Part shown: positions 8,625 through 17,618 of the stretch, piece after piece
How the letters are laid out: every line of letters starts with the position of its first letter
Position numbering within the stretch: the stretch's first letter is position 1
DNA from: JBPCQA01 sp050998615
GTDB taxonomy: Bacteria; Actinomycetota; Actinomycetes; Propionibacteriales; Nocardioidaceae
Reading direction: 5' to 3'
Length of the DNA stretch: 35,935 nucleotides
NCBI GenBank assembly: GCA_050998615.1
Contig: JBPCQA010000027.1
Span: 1-35,935 of the forward strand
Position numbers and translations under genes: made by a program
The notes under the pieces: generated by a model
Database searches by the model: none
Told to the model about the DNA's origin: nothing
Seen by the model: the letters and a program-made list of their open reading frames with translations, nothing else

Positions 8625-9014
8625 GTGAATGTCGACTGGCACGCGTTGACTACGGCGGCGCGAGACGCGATGCGCCTTGCCTATGCGCCGTACTCCGCAT
8701 ACCCAGTGGGAGCCGCCGGTCTGGTCGACGACGGACGAGTCGTAGTCGGCTGCAACGTGGAGAATGCGTCGTACGGCGTGGGGTTGTGCGCGGAGTGCGG
8801 GATGGTGTCGCAACTCCACGCCACCGGTGGCGGACGGCTCGTCGCGGTGGTGTGCGTCGACGGGTTCGGGGAGATCATGATGCCGTGCGGCCGGTGCCGG
8901 CAGCTGCTATGGGAGGCCGGTGGGGCCGCGTTGGCGTTGTCGACCCGCGAAGGCGTGCGCCCGATGAGCGACGTGCTACCCGACGCGTTCGGTGCCGAAG
9001 ACCTGACTCGATGA
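8625..9014 (+). CDS. cdd: Cytidine deaminase
   Basis: The 129 residues match the small tetrameric cytidine deaminase family, which converts (deoxy)cytidine to (deoxy)uridine. Zinc-site motifs are CAE (55-57; Cys ligand plus catalytic Glu) and PCGRC (87-91; two Cys ligands). The substrate-binding segment is NVENASYG (44-51). The GTG start is six bases after the permease stop with no clear ribosome site, so translation is likely coupled. Its stop overlaps the thymidine phosphorylase start (ATGA). Confidence 0.93.
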   Translation: MNVDWHALTTAARDAMRLAYAPYSAYPVGAAGLVDDGRVVVGCNVENASYGVGLCAECGMVSQLHATGGGRLVAVVCVDGFGEIMMPCGRCRQLLWEAGGAALALSTREGVRPMSDVLPDAFGAEDLTR

Positions 9015-10303
9015 GCGCCACGTTCCACGCCGTCGACGTCATCGCCGCCAAGCGCGATGGTGCCGAGCTGTCCGACGGCCAGATCGACTGGGTAATCGAC
9101 GCCTACACGCGCGGCGCGGTAGCCGATGAGCAGATGTCGGCGTTGGCGATGGCGATCGTGTTGAACGGGATGACCCGTCGCGAGATCAGCCGGTGGACCG
9201 CCGCGATGGTCTCCAGTGGCGAGCGGATGGACTACTCCCGGCTCTCTGCGCCGACCGCCGACAAACACTCGACAGGGGGAGTGGGCGACAAGATCACGCT
9301 CGCGCTGACCCCGCTGGTGGCGGCCTGCGGGGTGGCCGTGCCACAACTGTCCGGTCGCGGGCTTGGCCACACCGGCGGGACGCTGGACAAGCTCGAGTCG
9401 ATCCCCGGTTGGCGATGCGACCTGTCGTACGACGAGATCATGGCTCAGCTCGACGGTGTCGGAGCCGTGATTTGCGCGGCCGGACCCACGCTCGCGCCAG
9501 CCGACCGAAAGCTGTACGCGCTGCGCGACGTGACCGCCACGGTCGAGTCGTCCGCGCTGATCGCCAGCTCGATCATGAGCAAGAAGATCGCCGAGGGCAC
9601 CAACACCTTAGTGCTGGACGTAAAGGTAGGGTCTGGCGCGTTCATGAAGGACCTCGGCACGGCCGCTGAGCTGGCCCGCATCATGGTGGACCTCGGCGCG
9701 GACGTGGGCCTGAAGACGGTGGCGCTGCTCACGGATATGGCCACTCCACTCGGGCGGACCGCCGGCAACGCGGTCGAGGTGCACGAGGCGCTCGAAGTGC
9801 TCGACGGTGGAGGGCCGGCCGACGTTGTCGAGCTGACGCTGGCGCTGGCCCGTGAGATGTTGGCGGCTGCCGGTCGCGACGACGTCGACCCGACCGACAA
9901 GCTGGCGGACGGGTCGGCGATGGATGTGTGGCGAGCCATGATCACGGCCCAAGGCGGTGACGTGACCGCGCCGCTGCCGTCGGCGAAAGAGAGCCAGGTG
10001 GTTGCCGTCCCGTGTTCGGGCACGTTAACGCGGCTGGACGCCCGAAGTGTCGGGATGGCCGCCTGGCGGCTGGGAGCCGGGCGAGCCCAGCAAGGCGATT
10101 CGGTGCAGCCCGGCGCGGGCGTCGTACTGCATGCGAAGCTCGGCGACCGCGTCACCGAAGGCCAACCGCTGATGACACTGCTCACCGACGAGCCACCGCG
10201 CTTCGAGCTCGCCGCTGATGCCCTGACCGACAGCTACGACATCGACGACGCCGCCGACTCCGACCGAGAGACGAGCCACTTGGTGCTCGGGCGTATCTCC
10301 TGA
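9011..10303 (+). CDS. deoA: Thymidine phosphorylase
   Basis: The 430-residue protein belongs to the pyrimidine nucleoside phosphorylase family, which cleaves thymidine or deoxyuridine with phosphate to the base and 2-deoxyribose-1-phosphate. The N-terminal helical domain carries KHSTGGVGDK (85-94, phosphate binding) and the glycine-rich GRGLGHTGGTLDKLES signature. The SxxxSKK-type region (SSIMSKKIAEG) follows, and the C-terminal domain has the expected length. The ATG at 9011 overlaps the cdd stop. It is the last gene of the uptake operon and ends 8 bp from the convergent regulator gene. Confidence 0.95.
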   Translation: MSATFHAVDVIAAKRDGAELSDGQIDWVIDAYTRGAVADEQMSALAMAIVLNGMTRREISRWTAAMVSSGERMDYSRLSAPTADKHSTGGVGDKITLALTPLVAACGVAVPQLSGRGLGHTGGTLDKLESIPGWRCDLSYDEIMAQLDGVGAVICAAGPTLAPADRKLYALRDVTATVESSALIASSIMSKKIAEGTNTLVLDVKVGSGAFMKDLGTAAELARIMVDLGADVGLKTVALLTDMATPLGRTAGNAVEVHEALEVLDGGGPADVVELTLALAREMLAAAGRDDVDPTDKLADGSAMDVWRAMITAQGGDVTAPLPSAKESQVVAVPCSGTLTRLDARSVGMAAWRLGAGRAQQGDSVQPGAGVVLHAKLGDRVTEGQPLMTLLTDEPPRFELAADALTDSYDIDDAADSDRETSHLVLGRIS

Positions 10304-10311
10304 CCGTGGTG

Positions 10312-13300
10312 TCACTTGGGCAGCAGACCGCGTCGACGGGCCACTGCGGCTGCCTCAGTGCGACCACGTGCACCGAGTTTCGCCAAGATGTTGGACACGT
10401 GGACGCTCACGGTCTTCGCGCTGATGAAGAGCAGGCGGGCTATCTCGCCGTTGCTACGGCCCTGGGCGACCAGCTCGAGGATCTCCTGCTCGCGCGGCGT
10501 CAGTTGCCGGTCGCGTGGGTTTGTTTCGCGGCCACGCGATGACGGTGCGGCCGACCGAAGAGACTTGAGCTCGCCAAGCAACGGCTCGGCACCCAGGCGC
10601 TGAGCCGTCTCCGCGCCTGGCTGGTCAGCGCGCGAGCTTCGCGATCACGGCCCATGGCACGCAGCACACCCGCCAGCCTGGCCTGCGACCGCGCCACTTC
10701 GAAGACATGGCCTAGCCGTTCGAATGCTGCCGCCGTTTGCTGCCAGGCGGTGAGCAGAAGCTCCTCGTCGACCGGGTCGACACCCACCAGCCAGCGCAGT
10801 CGGGTGTGTTCTGCCGTGACGCGCCTCGCCCAGGCAACGCTTTCCGGCCCGACGAGCCGCATCTGGTCGTGGTGATCGAAGGCTTCGGTTGCCGCAGCCA
10901 GCAACTCATCGGCCCGGGTCGTTAGGTGCTGCCGCTCGCTGGCGCCAAGCCGAGTTGCCCGGTTGGCGAGGTGGCCGAGCACCAGAGCGCTCAGCCGGAT
11001 ACGGGCCTGGAACGCCTTGATCTGCCACAGGTCGCTCACGGCTTCGACAACCGCATCATGCATGTCGAGCGCGGACTCAACGTCACCCTGATCGCCGTAT
11101 AGATCAATGGCAGCGCCGGCCGCCAGCACCGCGATCATGCCATCACGGCCCCACCATGACCTCAGATGCGGCAGCAGCTCGAGCGCGCTGGTGTCACCTC
11201 GTCCGGCAGACACTGACATCCCGACGGCTGCCAACGCTGCCTCGGCCATCGCCGACGGCGATTGACCCGTCACGTCCACAATGGTCTGCGCAGTGGACCA
11301 GTCACCCATGAAGTAGGCGGTGAGGCCACCCATCAGCCGCACATCCAGTCCGTACGGCGCCCACGGCCGCCCCAGCGTCTCGGCCCGCGCGGTTGCCCGC
11401 TGGTATACATCGAGAGCCTCGACGAACCGCCCCGCCGTGAAATGCAGACCGCCGAGATGATCAAGGCTGCGAAGCTCAGCCATGACATCACCGTCGGCCC
11501 TTGCTTTGGCCGAGATCGTCTGCAGAGCCAGCAGGGATTCCGCCGGATTGCCAGCCCGGTCTTGCAGCCATGCCAGCGTCGTGCCCGCGTCGGACACGAC
11601 CCCGTCCAGCCCAAGCTGTCGGCCGAGGGCCATCGCCTTGCCTGCCCAACGAACGGCGTCATCGTCACGCTGGCGGTCCATATTGGCGCGCGCGTGCACG
11701 GCGAGCAGTTGAGCGCGAAGTGCCGTCGGGGGTTCTGCGGGGACGACCTTGAGCGCCGCGGTCGTCGCCTCGAGCGGGTCGACGTTTGTGTCGCCGAGCA
11801 GTGCCGCGGTGGCGAGCGCTAACAACAACGTGGCTCGTTCGAGAAAGGGGGCTGTCGTTGGCTGCTGGCTGATCTGATCTTGAATCAGGGCTACCGCACG
11901 GTGCGGCCGGCCGGCCGGCCGCCATCGCTTCGCTGGCCTTGACGGCCAGTTCGACCGCGTCAATGGGCGCAGAGTCGTCGGTCGACGCCGTGACATCGGC
12001 GTACGGTCCCGCCACGAGCTCGAGCGCCTGCACGTAGTGTCGGGCCGCCTCGTCGGGGCCGCCCACCGACATGGCGTCATCGCCGGCCTCGATGCCCGCC
12101 CGGACCGCGGTCGGTATGTCGTGCGCCGCGCGTGCATGTCGCGCCAGCTCCGCTGCGGTGCCTGGGATGTCGTGGCCGCGCAGGGCGGCGGCGTAGGCAG
12201 CATGCAGCCGGGCGCGCTCACCGGGGAGGAGGTCGTCGTAGACCGCCTCGGCCAACAAGGCGTGCCGTGCCGCGTAACCGTCGGCCCCGGCCGGCACCAA
12301 GATGTTGGATTCGACGGCGGAGCGCAGCGCGACGTCGAGCACGGCGGGGTCAAGTTCGACGACGTGTGAGAGCAATGTGTGCGACACCCGTCGTCCGGCG
12401 ACCGAGGCGGCCCGCACGACCGTCTTAGCTGCGTCATCAAGCTGGTCAAGCCGCACCAGCAGCAAGTGCGACAGGTCAGTTGGGAGCCCGCTCGCGTTGG
12501 TCGCTGTTGCGTCAGCGAGCTCCTCGGCGAAAAACGCGTTGCCTTCCGCACGTAAGACGATGGCTTGCATCTCGCTCTCTCGAATGGGTGTCGGGTGGAT
12601 GGCGCGCACGATTTCGCGCACGTCGGCGTCGGCAAGTCGCGGTAGCTCGACCCGGCTCACGCCTGGCATCCTGGTCCATTCCGCCAAGGTGGCCAGCAGC
12701 GGATGGCGCCGGTGCAGGTCGTCGCTGCGGTACGACGCCACGATCGACACCGGGGTGGAGAAGCGCCGGGCGAAGAGGAAGCTCAGCACCTCACGAGTCG
12801 ACTGGTCGGCCCAGTGAACGTCCTCGATGACGACCAGAACCGGCTCGGCACTGCCGAGCTGCTCCAGGGCCGCATGGATCGCCTCGAACAGGTCCGCCCT
12901 GGCCATCGGCTCGGTCGGCTTCTGTTCAGGGTCGGGCAGCAGACGTCTGCCGGGCATCAGCCGGCTCAGCGCCGGACTCTCCTCGACGAGTGAGGCGGCC
13001 ACAGCCGACGACTCCACCGCGAGTCTGCCGAGCATCTCGGTGAACGGAAGGTAGGAAAGTGCGCTGTCGCCGAAGTCCAGGCAGTGCCCGACCAGCACCC
13101 GCCATCCTCGCTTCTGAGCTAACTGGCCGAACTCGACAAGCGTGCGGGTCTTGCCCACTCCGGCCTCACCGCCCAGCACGATCGCGGCGGAGTTGGCACG
13201 ATCTGGGTCTGCGCCGATCAGGTCGTGCAGGACCCGCAGCTCGTCGGCTCGTCCGATCAACCGGGACGAACGATCGAAGTGGCGGGTCACGTCCTCGATT

Positions 13301-13416
13301 ATTCCGGCTCCCACCGACTCTCTCGACACTTCCTCGAGAACTGTGCTTGCGTCGGCACCGCGCTCCCTCGGGCACGGTGCTTCCGGGGCGCTGGGATGCC
13401 GCCCAGTGCTGTCCAC
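10312..13416 (-). pseudogene. LAL-type LuxR-family regulator with large ATPase, broken by two frameshifts
   Basis: Three adjoining reading frames together make one regulator of about 1,030 residues. The N-terminal part (13416 to about 11920) has a STAND/AAA ATPase with Walker A GGEAGVGKTRT and Walker B PVLVVIEDVHWAD. The middle, in another frame (about 11905 to 10616), is a helical repeat region. The last part (about 10616 to 10312) returns to the first frame and holds the LuxR DNA-binding helix-turn-helix (LTPREQEILELV... KTVSVHVSNILAKLG). The first shift is at four GGCC copies (11905-11920); three copies would keep the frame and give AMAAGRPHRAV. The second is near 10611-10618, where one missing base would restore AETAQRLGAEPLL. 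As written, the N-terminal product stops at 11665 without the DNA-binding domain. Decay, phase switching and sequencing error are all possible. The gene starts 5 bp after the small gene upstream. Confidence 0.82.
11905..11920. repeat. (GGCC)4 microsatellite at regulator frameshift
   Basis: Four perfect tandem GGCC units lie inside the LAL regulator. Removing exactly one unit joins the two coding frames. Such 4-bp repeats are prone to slippage during replication and also to errors in sequencing or assembly. Confidence 0.85.
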
Positions 13417-13421
13417 CCTGA

Positions 13422-13601
13422 TCAGCGGTTTGGCGTTGCCATCCGGCGGCGGAGTTTGAGGCTGGGTCGAAGAGCTCTCCCCTGCTGCCTGCGTGCGCGC
13501 CGATTCTGGCGCGCCACGGCAGCGTCGGTGAAGTGGTGCCGCGCCCGCTCATGACGGTGGTCAAGCTCGGCGTTGACGAACAGCTCGTGCATCTGAAACA
13601 T
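13422..13601 (-). CDS. Small basic protein upstream of LAL regulator
   Basis: This is a 59-residue protein with ATG at 13601 and a good ribosome site AAGGAG (CTCCTT on the plus strand, 13610-13615) eight bases upstream. The sequence begins MFQMHELFVNAELDHRHERA and becomes very rich in arginine toward the C-terminus. It has no membrane segment or known motif. The N-terminus is reminiscent of short actinobacterial hypothetical proteins that start with an amphipathic helix, but I cannot name a family. It ends 5 bp before the regulator gene, so the two are probably co-transcribed. Confidence 0.6.
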   Translation of the reverse strand: MFQMHELFVNAELDHRHERARHHFTDAAVARQNRRARRQQGRALRPSLKLRRRMATPNR

Positions 13602-14131
13602 CTCGTGGGCTCCTTGTTGACTCGGATCTGATGTAACCGAGCCTGGTCTGCTAAGGGGGGTCCACACATCGGAAGAGCTCCCTATTTGTGAGCTACCGGT
13701 AGTGCCTACTGCTTTACCGGCTTGGTGACTACCTCAGAGTTCGTACGCCGCTCGCACCGCCTGCGCCACGATCCGACGCTGAGTTCGCCAGAGCCGGCCG
13801 AGCGCCTCACCTTTCCCGCACGCCTGCGCCACGATCCGACGCTGAGCTCGCCAGAGCCGGCCGAGCGCCTCACCTTTCCCGCACGCCTGCGTCAAGTTCC
13901 GACGCTGAGCTGGGTTCAGTGGCGGACTGGCTTCCGTGAGCCCAACCGCTGTCAGCCCCTGATCGCCTGCGACGCGCCCAGCTTGTGTTGAAGACTGGTG
14001 ATCTACGCCCCTGTCGCCGGGCTACGTGCGTGGTTCTACCCTGGTTGCGCCACAGATTGAACATCGGCTTGGTGCTCGAGCCACCGCCGCCTCATCACGC
14101 CGAGCCACCACCCACCTGACACGGAGTGCTG
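13602..14131. other. Intergenic region with repeat array between divergent genes
   Basis: This 530-bp gap separates the small protein/regulator pair (-) from the agmatinase gene (+). It holds a perfect 10-bp palindrome CTACCGGTAG at 13693-13702, a possible operator, and the 63-bp tandem repeat at 13758-13911. The remaining 220 bp before the agmatinase start show no gene I can support. No guanidine riboswitch signature was recognised. A short frame running through the repeat (13722-13991) starts at TTG without a ribosome site and is probably not a gene. Confidence 0.6.
13758..13911. repeat. 63-bp tandem repeat containing the dispersed intergenic core
   Basis: Units start at 13758, 13821 and 13884, exactly 63 bp apart; the third is partial and diverged. 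The first two differ at one position noticed (gagttcg versus gagctcg). Each unit contains TCCGACGCTGAG (13772, 13835, 13898). This is the reverse complement of the core CTCAGCGTCGGA also present in the intergenic elements near 23.2 and 30.9 kb. It is therefore one locus of a dispersed repeat family that has become tandemly amplified here. Confidence 0.9.
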
Positions 14132-15145
14132 ATGAGCCGTTACGGAGCCCAATTCGGTCCCGACATCACCTTCCTCGGCGTGGATCGCTGCGACCTCGAC
14201 GACCCCGCCAGTCTGGGTCAGGCTGACGTGGTGATCTTGGGCGCGCCCTTCGATGGCGGAACATCTCATCGGCCCGGCGCGCGATTCGGGCCGACAGCGA
14301 TCCGGATGACCGACTACCTGCCCCAGGATGGGTCGCGCCCAAGCTTGGCCCTGCGAACCGACGGGTTGCGGGACCTCCAGGTCCTCGACGCCGGCGATGT
14401 CGAGATGTGCTCCGGTGACATCGAGACCGCGTTGCCTGCGTTGGAACGGGCAGTCGAGCAGGTGACACGGGCCGGCGCGATCCCGGTCGTCCTCGGGGGT
14501 GACCACTCCATCGCTTACCCCGACGCGAAGGGCGTCGCCAACGTGCTCGGCCATGGGCGGATCTCGATGATCCACTTCGACGCGCATGCGGACACCGGTG
14601 ATATCGAATTCGGCTCGCTGTGGGGCCACGGGCAGCCGATGCGCAGGCTCATCGAGTCCGGGGCCCTACGCGGCGACCGGTTCTTGCAGATCGGGTTGCG
14701 GGGCTATTGGCCTCCACCGGACACCCTGGACTGGATGGCCGGTCAGCGGATGCGCTCCTACGAGATGTCCGAGCTAGGTCACCGTGGCTTAACCGACTGC
14801 CTCACCGAAGCCTCCGCTATCGCGGTCGACGACTGCGATGGCGTGTTTCTGTCCGTCGACATCGACGTCTGCGACCCGGGTCACGCTCCGGGCACCGGCA
14901 CGCCCGAGCCGGGCGGCCTGACCGCTCGCCAGCTTCTGGATTCGGTACGCCGAATCTGCCTGGAACTGCCCGTAGTTGGTGTCGACGTCGTCGAGGTCAG
15001 CCCGCCGTACGATCACGCCGACATCACCGCCGCACTCGCGAACCGAGTCGTGCTCGAGGCTCTGAGCGCGATTGCCCGCCGCCGGCAAGACCGGGACGAA
15101 GGCAGCTGCTGGGATCCAGCGCGACCGCTCTTGGATCGTTCCTGA
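14132..15145 (+). CDS. Agmatinase-family ureohydrolase
   Basis: The 337-residue protein is from the arginase/agmatinase superfamily, which hydrolyses guanidino compounds to urea and an amine using two Mn ions. The metal ligands are visible: GGDHS (His125), DAHAD (Asp150, His152, Asp154) and SVDIDVCDP (Asp243, Asp245). The GTGTPEPGG stretch after the last motif is typical of agmatinase-type rather than arginase-type members. Guanidinobutyrase or guanidinopropionase activity cannot be excluded. The ATG at 14132 is preferred over an in-frame GTG at 14126 because ACGGAG (14121-14126) is then correctly spaced. No polyamine pathway genes lie nearby. Confidence 0.88.
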   Translation: MSRYGAQFGPDITFLGVDRCDLDDPASLGQADVVILGAPFDGGTSHRPGARFGPTAIRMTDYLPQDGSRPSLALRTDGLRDLQVLDAGDVEMCSGDIETALPALERAVEQVTRAGAIPVVLGGDHSIAYPDAKGVANVLGHGRISMIHFDAHADTGDIEFGSLWGHGQPMRRLIESGALRGDRFLQIGLRGYWPPPDTLDWMAGQRMRSYEMSELGHRGLTDCLTEASAIAVDDCDGVFLSVDIDVCDPGHAPGTGTPEPGGLTARQLLDSVRRICLELPVVGVDVVEVSPPYDHADITAALANRVVLEALSAIARRRQDRDEGSCWDPARPLLDRS

Positions 15146-15166
15146 TGCACCGGAGTCCTCAGACCG

Positions 15167-15631
15167 CTACCTGAGCAGGGTGATCGTCTCGGCGACCAGC
15201 GCCGGCTTGCCGGTCGGTTTGCCGTCGCGGCCCTCGACCTCCACGGTGACCCGCATCGAAACCTGGATGCCGGCCGGCCCAGGATTGACCGCCGCCACCT
15301 CCGCTGCTGCACGCACGCGACTGTTGACCACGACCGGCATCGGGTAGCGCGCCTTGTTCGACCCGTAGTTGACCTTGACTGGCCACCCCCGGTAGTCGAC
15401 CAACGAGGCGACCAGCACCGGCACCAACGACAAGGTCAGGTAGCCATGCGCGATGGTTGCCCCGAAGGGGCCGGTCGCAGCACGCTGCGGGTCGACGTGG
15501 ATCCACTGGTCATCGCCGGTAGCCGCGGCGAACGCATCGATGCGGTCTTGGTCGATGGTGACCCAGTCAGTGAACCCCAGGTGGTCGCCCACGGCTGCCT
15601 CGAGCTCTTCCAGCCTCGTGAAAACGCGCAT
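15167..15631 (-). CDS. MaoC-like (R)-specific enoyl-CoA hydratase
   Basis: The 154-residue hot-dog-fold protein carries the hydratase catalytic pattern D-x4-H in TGDDQWIHVDP (Asp40, His45), followed by GATIAHGYLTLSLVPVL, both typical of MaoC/NodN-type dehydratases. These add water to trans-2-enoyl-CoA or enoyl-ACP in the cytoplasm. The start is ATG at 15631; an in-frame GTG lies immediately upstream at 15634. The gene follows the FabG-like reductase by 36 bp on the same strand, a common pairing for interconversion of 3-hydroxyacyl and enoyl thioesters. Confidence 0.88.
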   Translation of the reverse strand: MRVFTRLEELEAAVGDHLGFTDWVTIDQDRIDAFAAATGDDQWIHVDPQRAATGPFGATIAHGYLTLSLVPVLVASLVDYRGWPVKVNYGSNKARYPMPVVVNSRVRAAAEVAAVNPGPAGIQVSMRVTVEVEGRDGKPTGKPALVAETITLLR

Positions 15632-15667
15632 CACCGGGGTGCGCCGACCGGGCCGGAGCTTGGCGCG

Positions 15668-16429
15668 CTAACCACGCGGCCCCCCGGCGACGTACAAAAC
15701 CTGTCCGGTAACGAACGAGGCGCCCTCGCTGACGAAGAAGGAGACCGCATGCGCGATGTCGTCGGGGTGTCCGACCCGAGGGACCGGCGTCTCCTTGGCC
15801 CGAGCCGCCTGGAAAGCTTCGAAGTCCACCCCGAGCCGCTGCGCCGTCGCCGCTGTCATGTCGGTGACGATGAACCCGGGCGCGATCGCGTTGGCCGTCA
15901 CGCCGAACTTGCCGAGCTCGATGGCCAGCGTCTTTGTAAAGCCCTGCATGCCGGCCTTTGCAGCGGAATAGTTTGCCTGGCCGAGGTTGCCGAGCGCCGA
16001 GGTGCTCGACAGGTTGACGATGCGCCCCCAGCCCGCCTTGGTCATGTGGGCCTGCACCGAACGCGTCATCAAGAACGCGCCGCGCAGATGCACCGACAGC
16101 ACCGAGTCCCAGTCGTCCTCGGTCATCTTGAACAGCATGTTGTCGCGGGTGATGCCCGCATTGTTGACGAGTACGACGGGCGTCCCCAGCTCGTCAGCCA
16201 CCCGGGCGACCGCCGCCTCCACCCGGTGCGCGTCCGCGACGTCCACGCCAACGGCCAGGGCCTGGCCGCCTTCGGCCGTGATCGCGTCGACAGTACCGGC
16301 GCAGGAGGCCTCGTCGAGGTCGAGCACGGCAATCGCGAAGCCGTCCTCATGGAGGCGTCGCGACACTGCGGCGCCGATGCCGCGAGCGCCTCCGGTCACG
16401 ACCGCGACGCGTCTGCTGCTGGAGTCCAT
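15668..16429 (-). CDS. FabG-like 3-oxoacyl-ACP/CoA reductase (SDR)
   Basis: This 253-residue classical short-chain dehydrogenase has the NAD(P)-binding motif TGGARGIG (12-19), NNAGIT, catalytic Ser in the LSSTSA stretch and YSAAK with catalytic Tyr and Lys. Overall similarity to FabG suggests reduction of 3-oxoacyl-thioesters to (R)-3-hydroxyacyl-thioesters. The ATG at 16429 is chosen because GAAAGGG lies just upstream and the protein then has standard length; the frame stays open further upstream. It is divergent from adenosine deaminase across 91 bp and is followed by the MaoC-like gene. Confidence 0.9.
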   Translation of the reverse strand: MDSSSRRVAVVTGGARGIGAAVSRRLHEDGFAIAVLDLDEASCAGTVDAITAEGGQALAVGVDVADAHRVEAAVARVADELGTPVVLVNNAGITRDNMLFKMTEDDWDSVLSVHLRGAFLMTRSVQAHMTKAGWGRIVNLSSTSALGNLGQANYSAAKAGMQGFTKTLAIELGKFGVTANAIAPGFIVTDMTAATAQRLGVDFEAFQAARAKETPVPRVGHPDDIAHAVSFFVSEGASFVTGQVLYVAGGPRG

Positions 16430-16520
16430 CGGGCCCTTTCGAAGCTGGTAGCGAAGCGCCCGTCCCGGCGCTCTCGGCCGGCCGCGCTCCTGATGCTGTG
16501 CCACCTGGAAGGATAACGGC

Positions 16521-17618
16521 ATGCATCAGGCCACCGATGACCACTTCCGGGTAGCTCCCAAGGCACTCTTGCACGACCACCTCGACGGTGGTCTGCGACC
16601 TGCCACCGTGATCGAGCTTGCGGACGAGGTCGGGCATGCGCTGCCCGCCACCGATGAGACAGCGCTGGACACCTGGTTCGTCGAGGCCGCCAATTCCGGC
16701 AGCCTGGTCCGCTACCTCGAGACGTTCGACCACACGGTTGCGGTGATGCAGCGCCCAGCCGACCTCACGCGGGTCGCCGCGGAATGTGTCGAGGACCTGG
16801 CCACCGACGGGGTCGTCTACGCCGAGGTGCGCTACGCGCCCGAGCAGCACCTCGGTGCTGGTTTGAGTCTCGACGAGGTTGTCGAGGCGGTCCAAGTGGG
16901 GCTGGACGCGGGTACGGCAACCGCGGCCGCGCGCGGGTCAGTGATCGTGGCGCGGCAGATTGTCACCGCGTTGCGACAGGCCGCCAATTCGCGCGAGATC
17001 GCTGAGCTGGCTGTCCGCCATCGAGACGCAGGCGTCTGCGGCTTCGACATCGCCGGCGCCGAGATCGGCTATCCACCAACTCGACACCTGAACGCGTTCG
17101 AGTACCTACAGCGCGAGAACGCGCACTTCACAATCCATGCGGGTGAGGCGTTCGGGCTGCCCTCGATCTGGGAGGCGCTGCAGTGGTGTGGCGCCGAGCG
17201 GCTCGGTCACGGCGTCCGCATCGTCGACGACATCGCCATCGACCTCGAGGGCGAAGGAGGCCGGGCGAGACTGGGGCGGCTTGCGTCGTACGTGCGGGAT
17301 CGTCGGGTGCCGCTGGAGATGTGCCCGTCGTCGAATTTGCAAACCGGTGCCGCCGCGTCGCTTCGCGAGCACCCGATCGGGCTGTTGACGAAGCTGCGCT
17401 TCCGGGTCACTGTCAACACCGACAACCGGCTCATGAGCGGCACCACGATGAGCCGGGAGATGCAGTTGTTGGCCGAGGCGTTCGGCTACGACATCGACGA
17501 CATGCGCTGGTTCACGGTGAACGCGATGAAGAGCGCCTTCTTGCCGTTCGACGAGCGGCTCGCGCTGATCGAGCGGATCATCAAACCCGGATACGCCGCC
17601 CTCACGATCCCGCACTAG
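16521..17618 (+). CDS. add: Adenosine deaminase
   Basis: The 365-residue protein of the metal-dependent adenosine deaminase family converts (deoxy)adenosine to (deoxy)inosine. Zinc ligands lie in HDHLDGG (18-24). The downstream motifs HAGEAFG (zinc His and catalytic Glu), LGHGVRI (catalytic His), EMCPSSN and VNTDN (zinc Asp) are all present in order. A ribosome site AAGGAT lies about 8 bases before ATG 16521. It belongs functionally with the nucleoside uptake and catabolism genes, though it is transcribed separately. Confidence 0.94.
   Translation: MHQATDDHFRVAPKALLHDHLDGGLRPATVIELADEVGHALPATDETALDTWFVEAANSGSLVRYLETFDHTVAVMQRPADLTRVAAECVEDLATDGVVYAEVRYAPEQHLGAGLSLDEVVEAVQVGLDAGTATAAARGSVIVARQIVTALRQAANSREIAELAVRHRDAGVCGFDIAGAEIGYPPTRHLNAFEYLQRENAHFTIHAGEAFGLPSIWEALQWCGAERLGHGVRIVDDIAIDLEGEGGRARLGRLASYVRDRRVPLEMCPSSNLQTGAAASLREHPIGLLTKLRFRVTVNTDNRLMSGTTMSREMQLLAEAFGYDIDDMRWFTVNAMKSAFLPFDERLALIERIIKPGYAALTIPH

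Noticed and set aside
7152..8819. 555-residue open frame on the minus strand opposite the second permease and cdd
   Set aside because: Its composition (His/Arg/Asp-rich, no motif) is that of an antisense shadow of GC-rich coding sequence; the plus strand encodes clear permease and deaminase motifs.
8417..9010. Apparent N-terminal extension of thymidine phosphorylase by about 200 residues
   Set aside because: The extension is an out-of-frame reading of permease and cdd sequence; the real start at 9011 overlaps the cdd stop and gives normal family length.
13758..13911. CRISPR array
   Set aside because: Units are contiguous with no unique spacers and only 2.4 copies; no cas genes are present.
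13722..13991. 89-residue gene with a 21-residue repeat
   Set aside because: TTG start, no ribosome site, and the repeat belongs to a non-coding dispersed family found in other intergenic regions.
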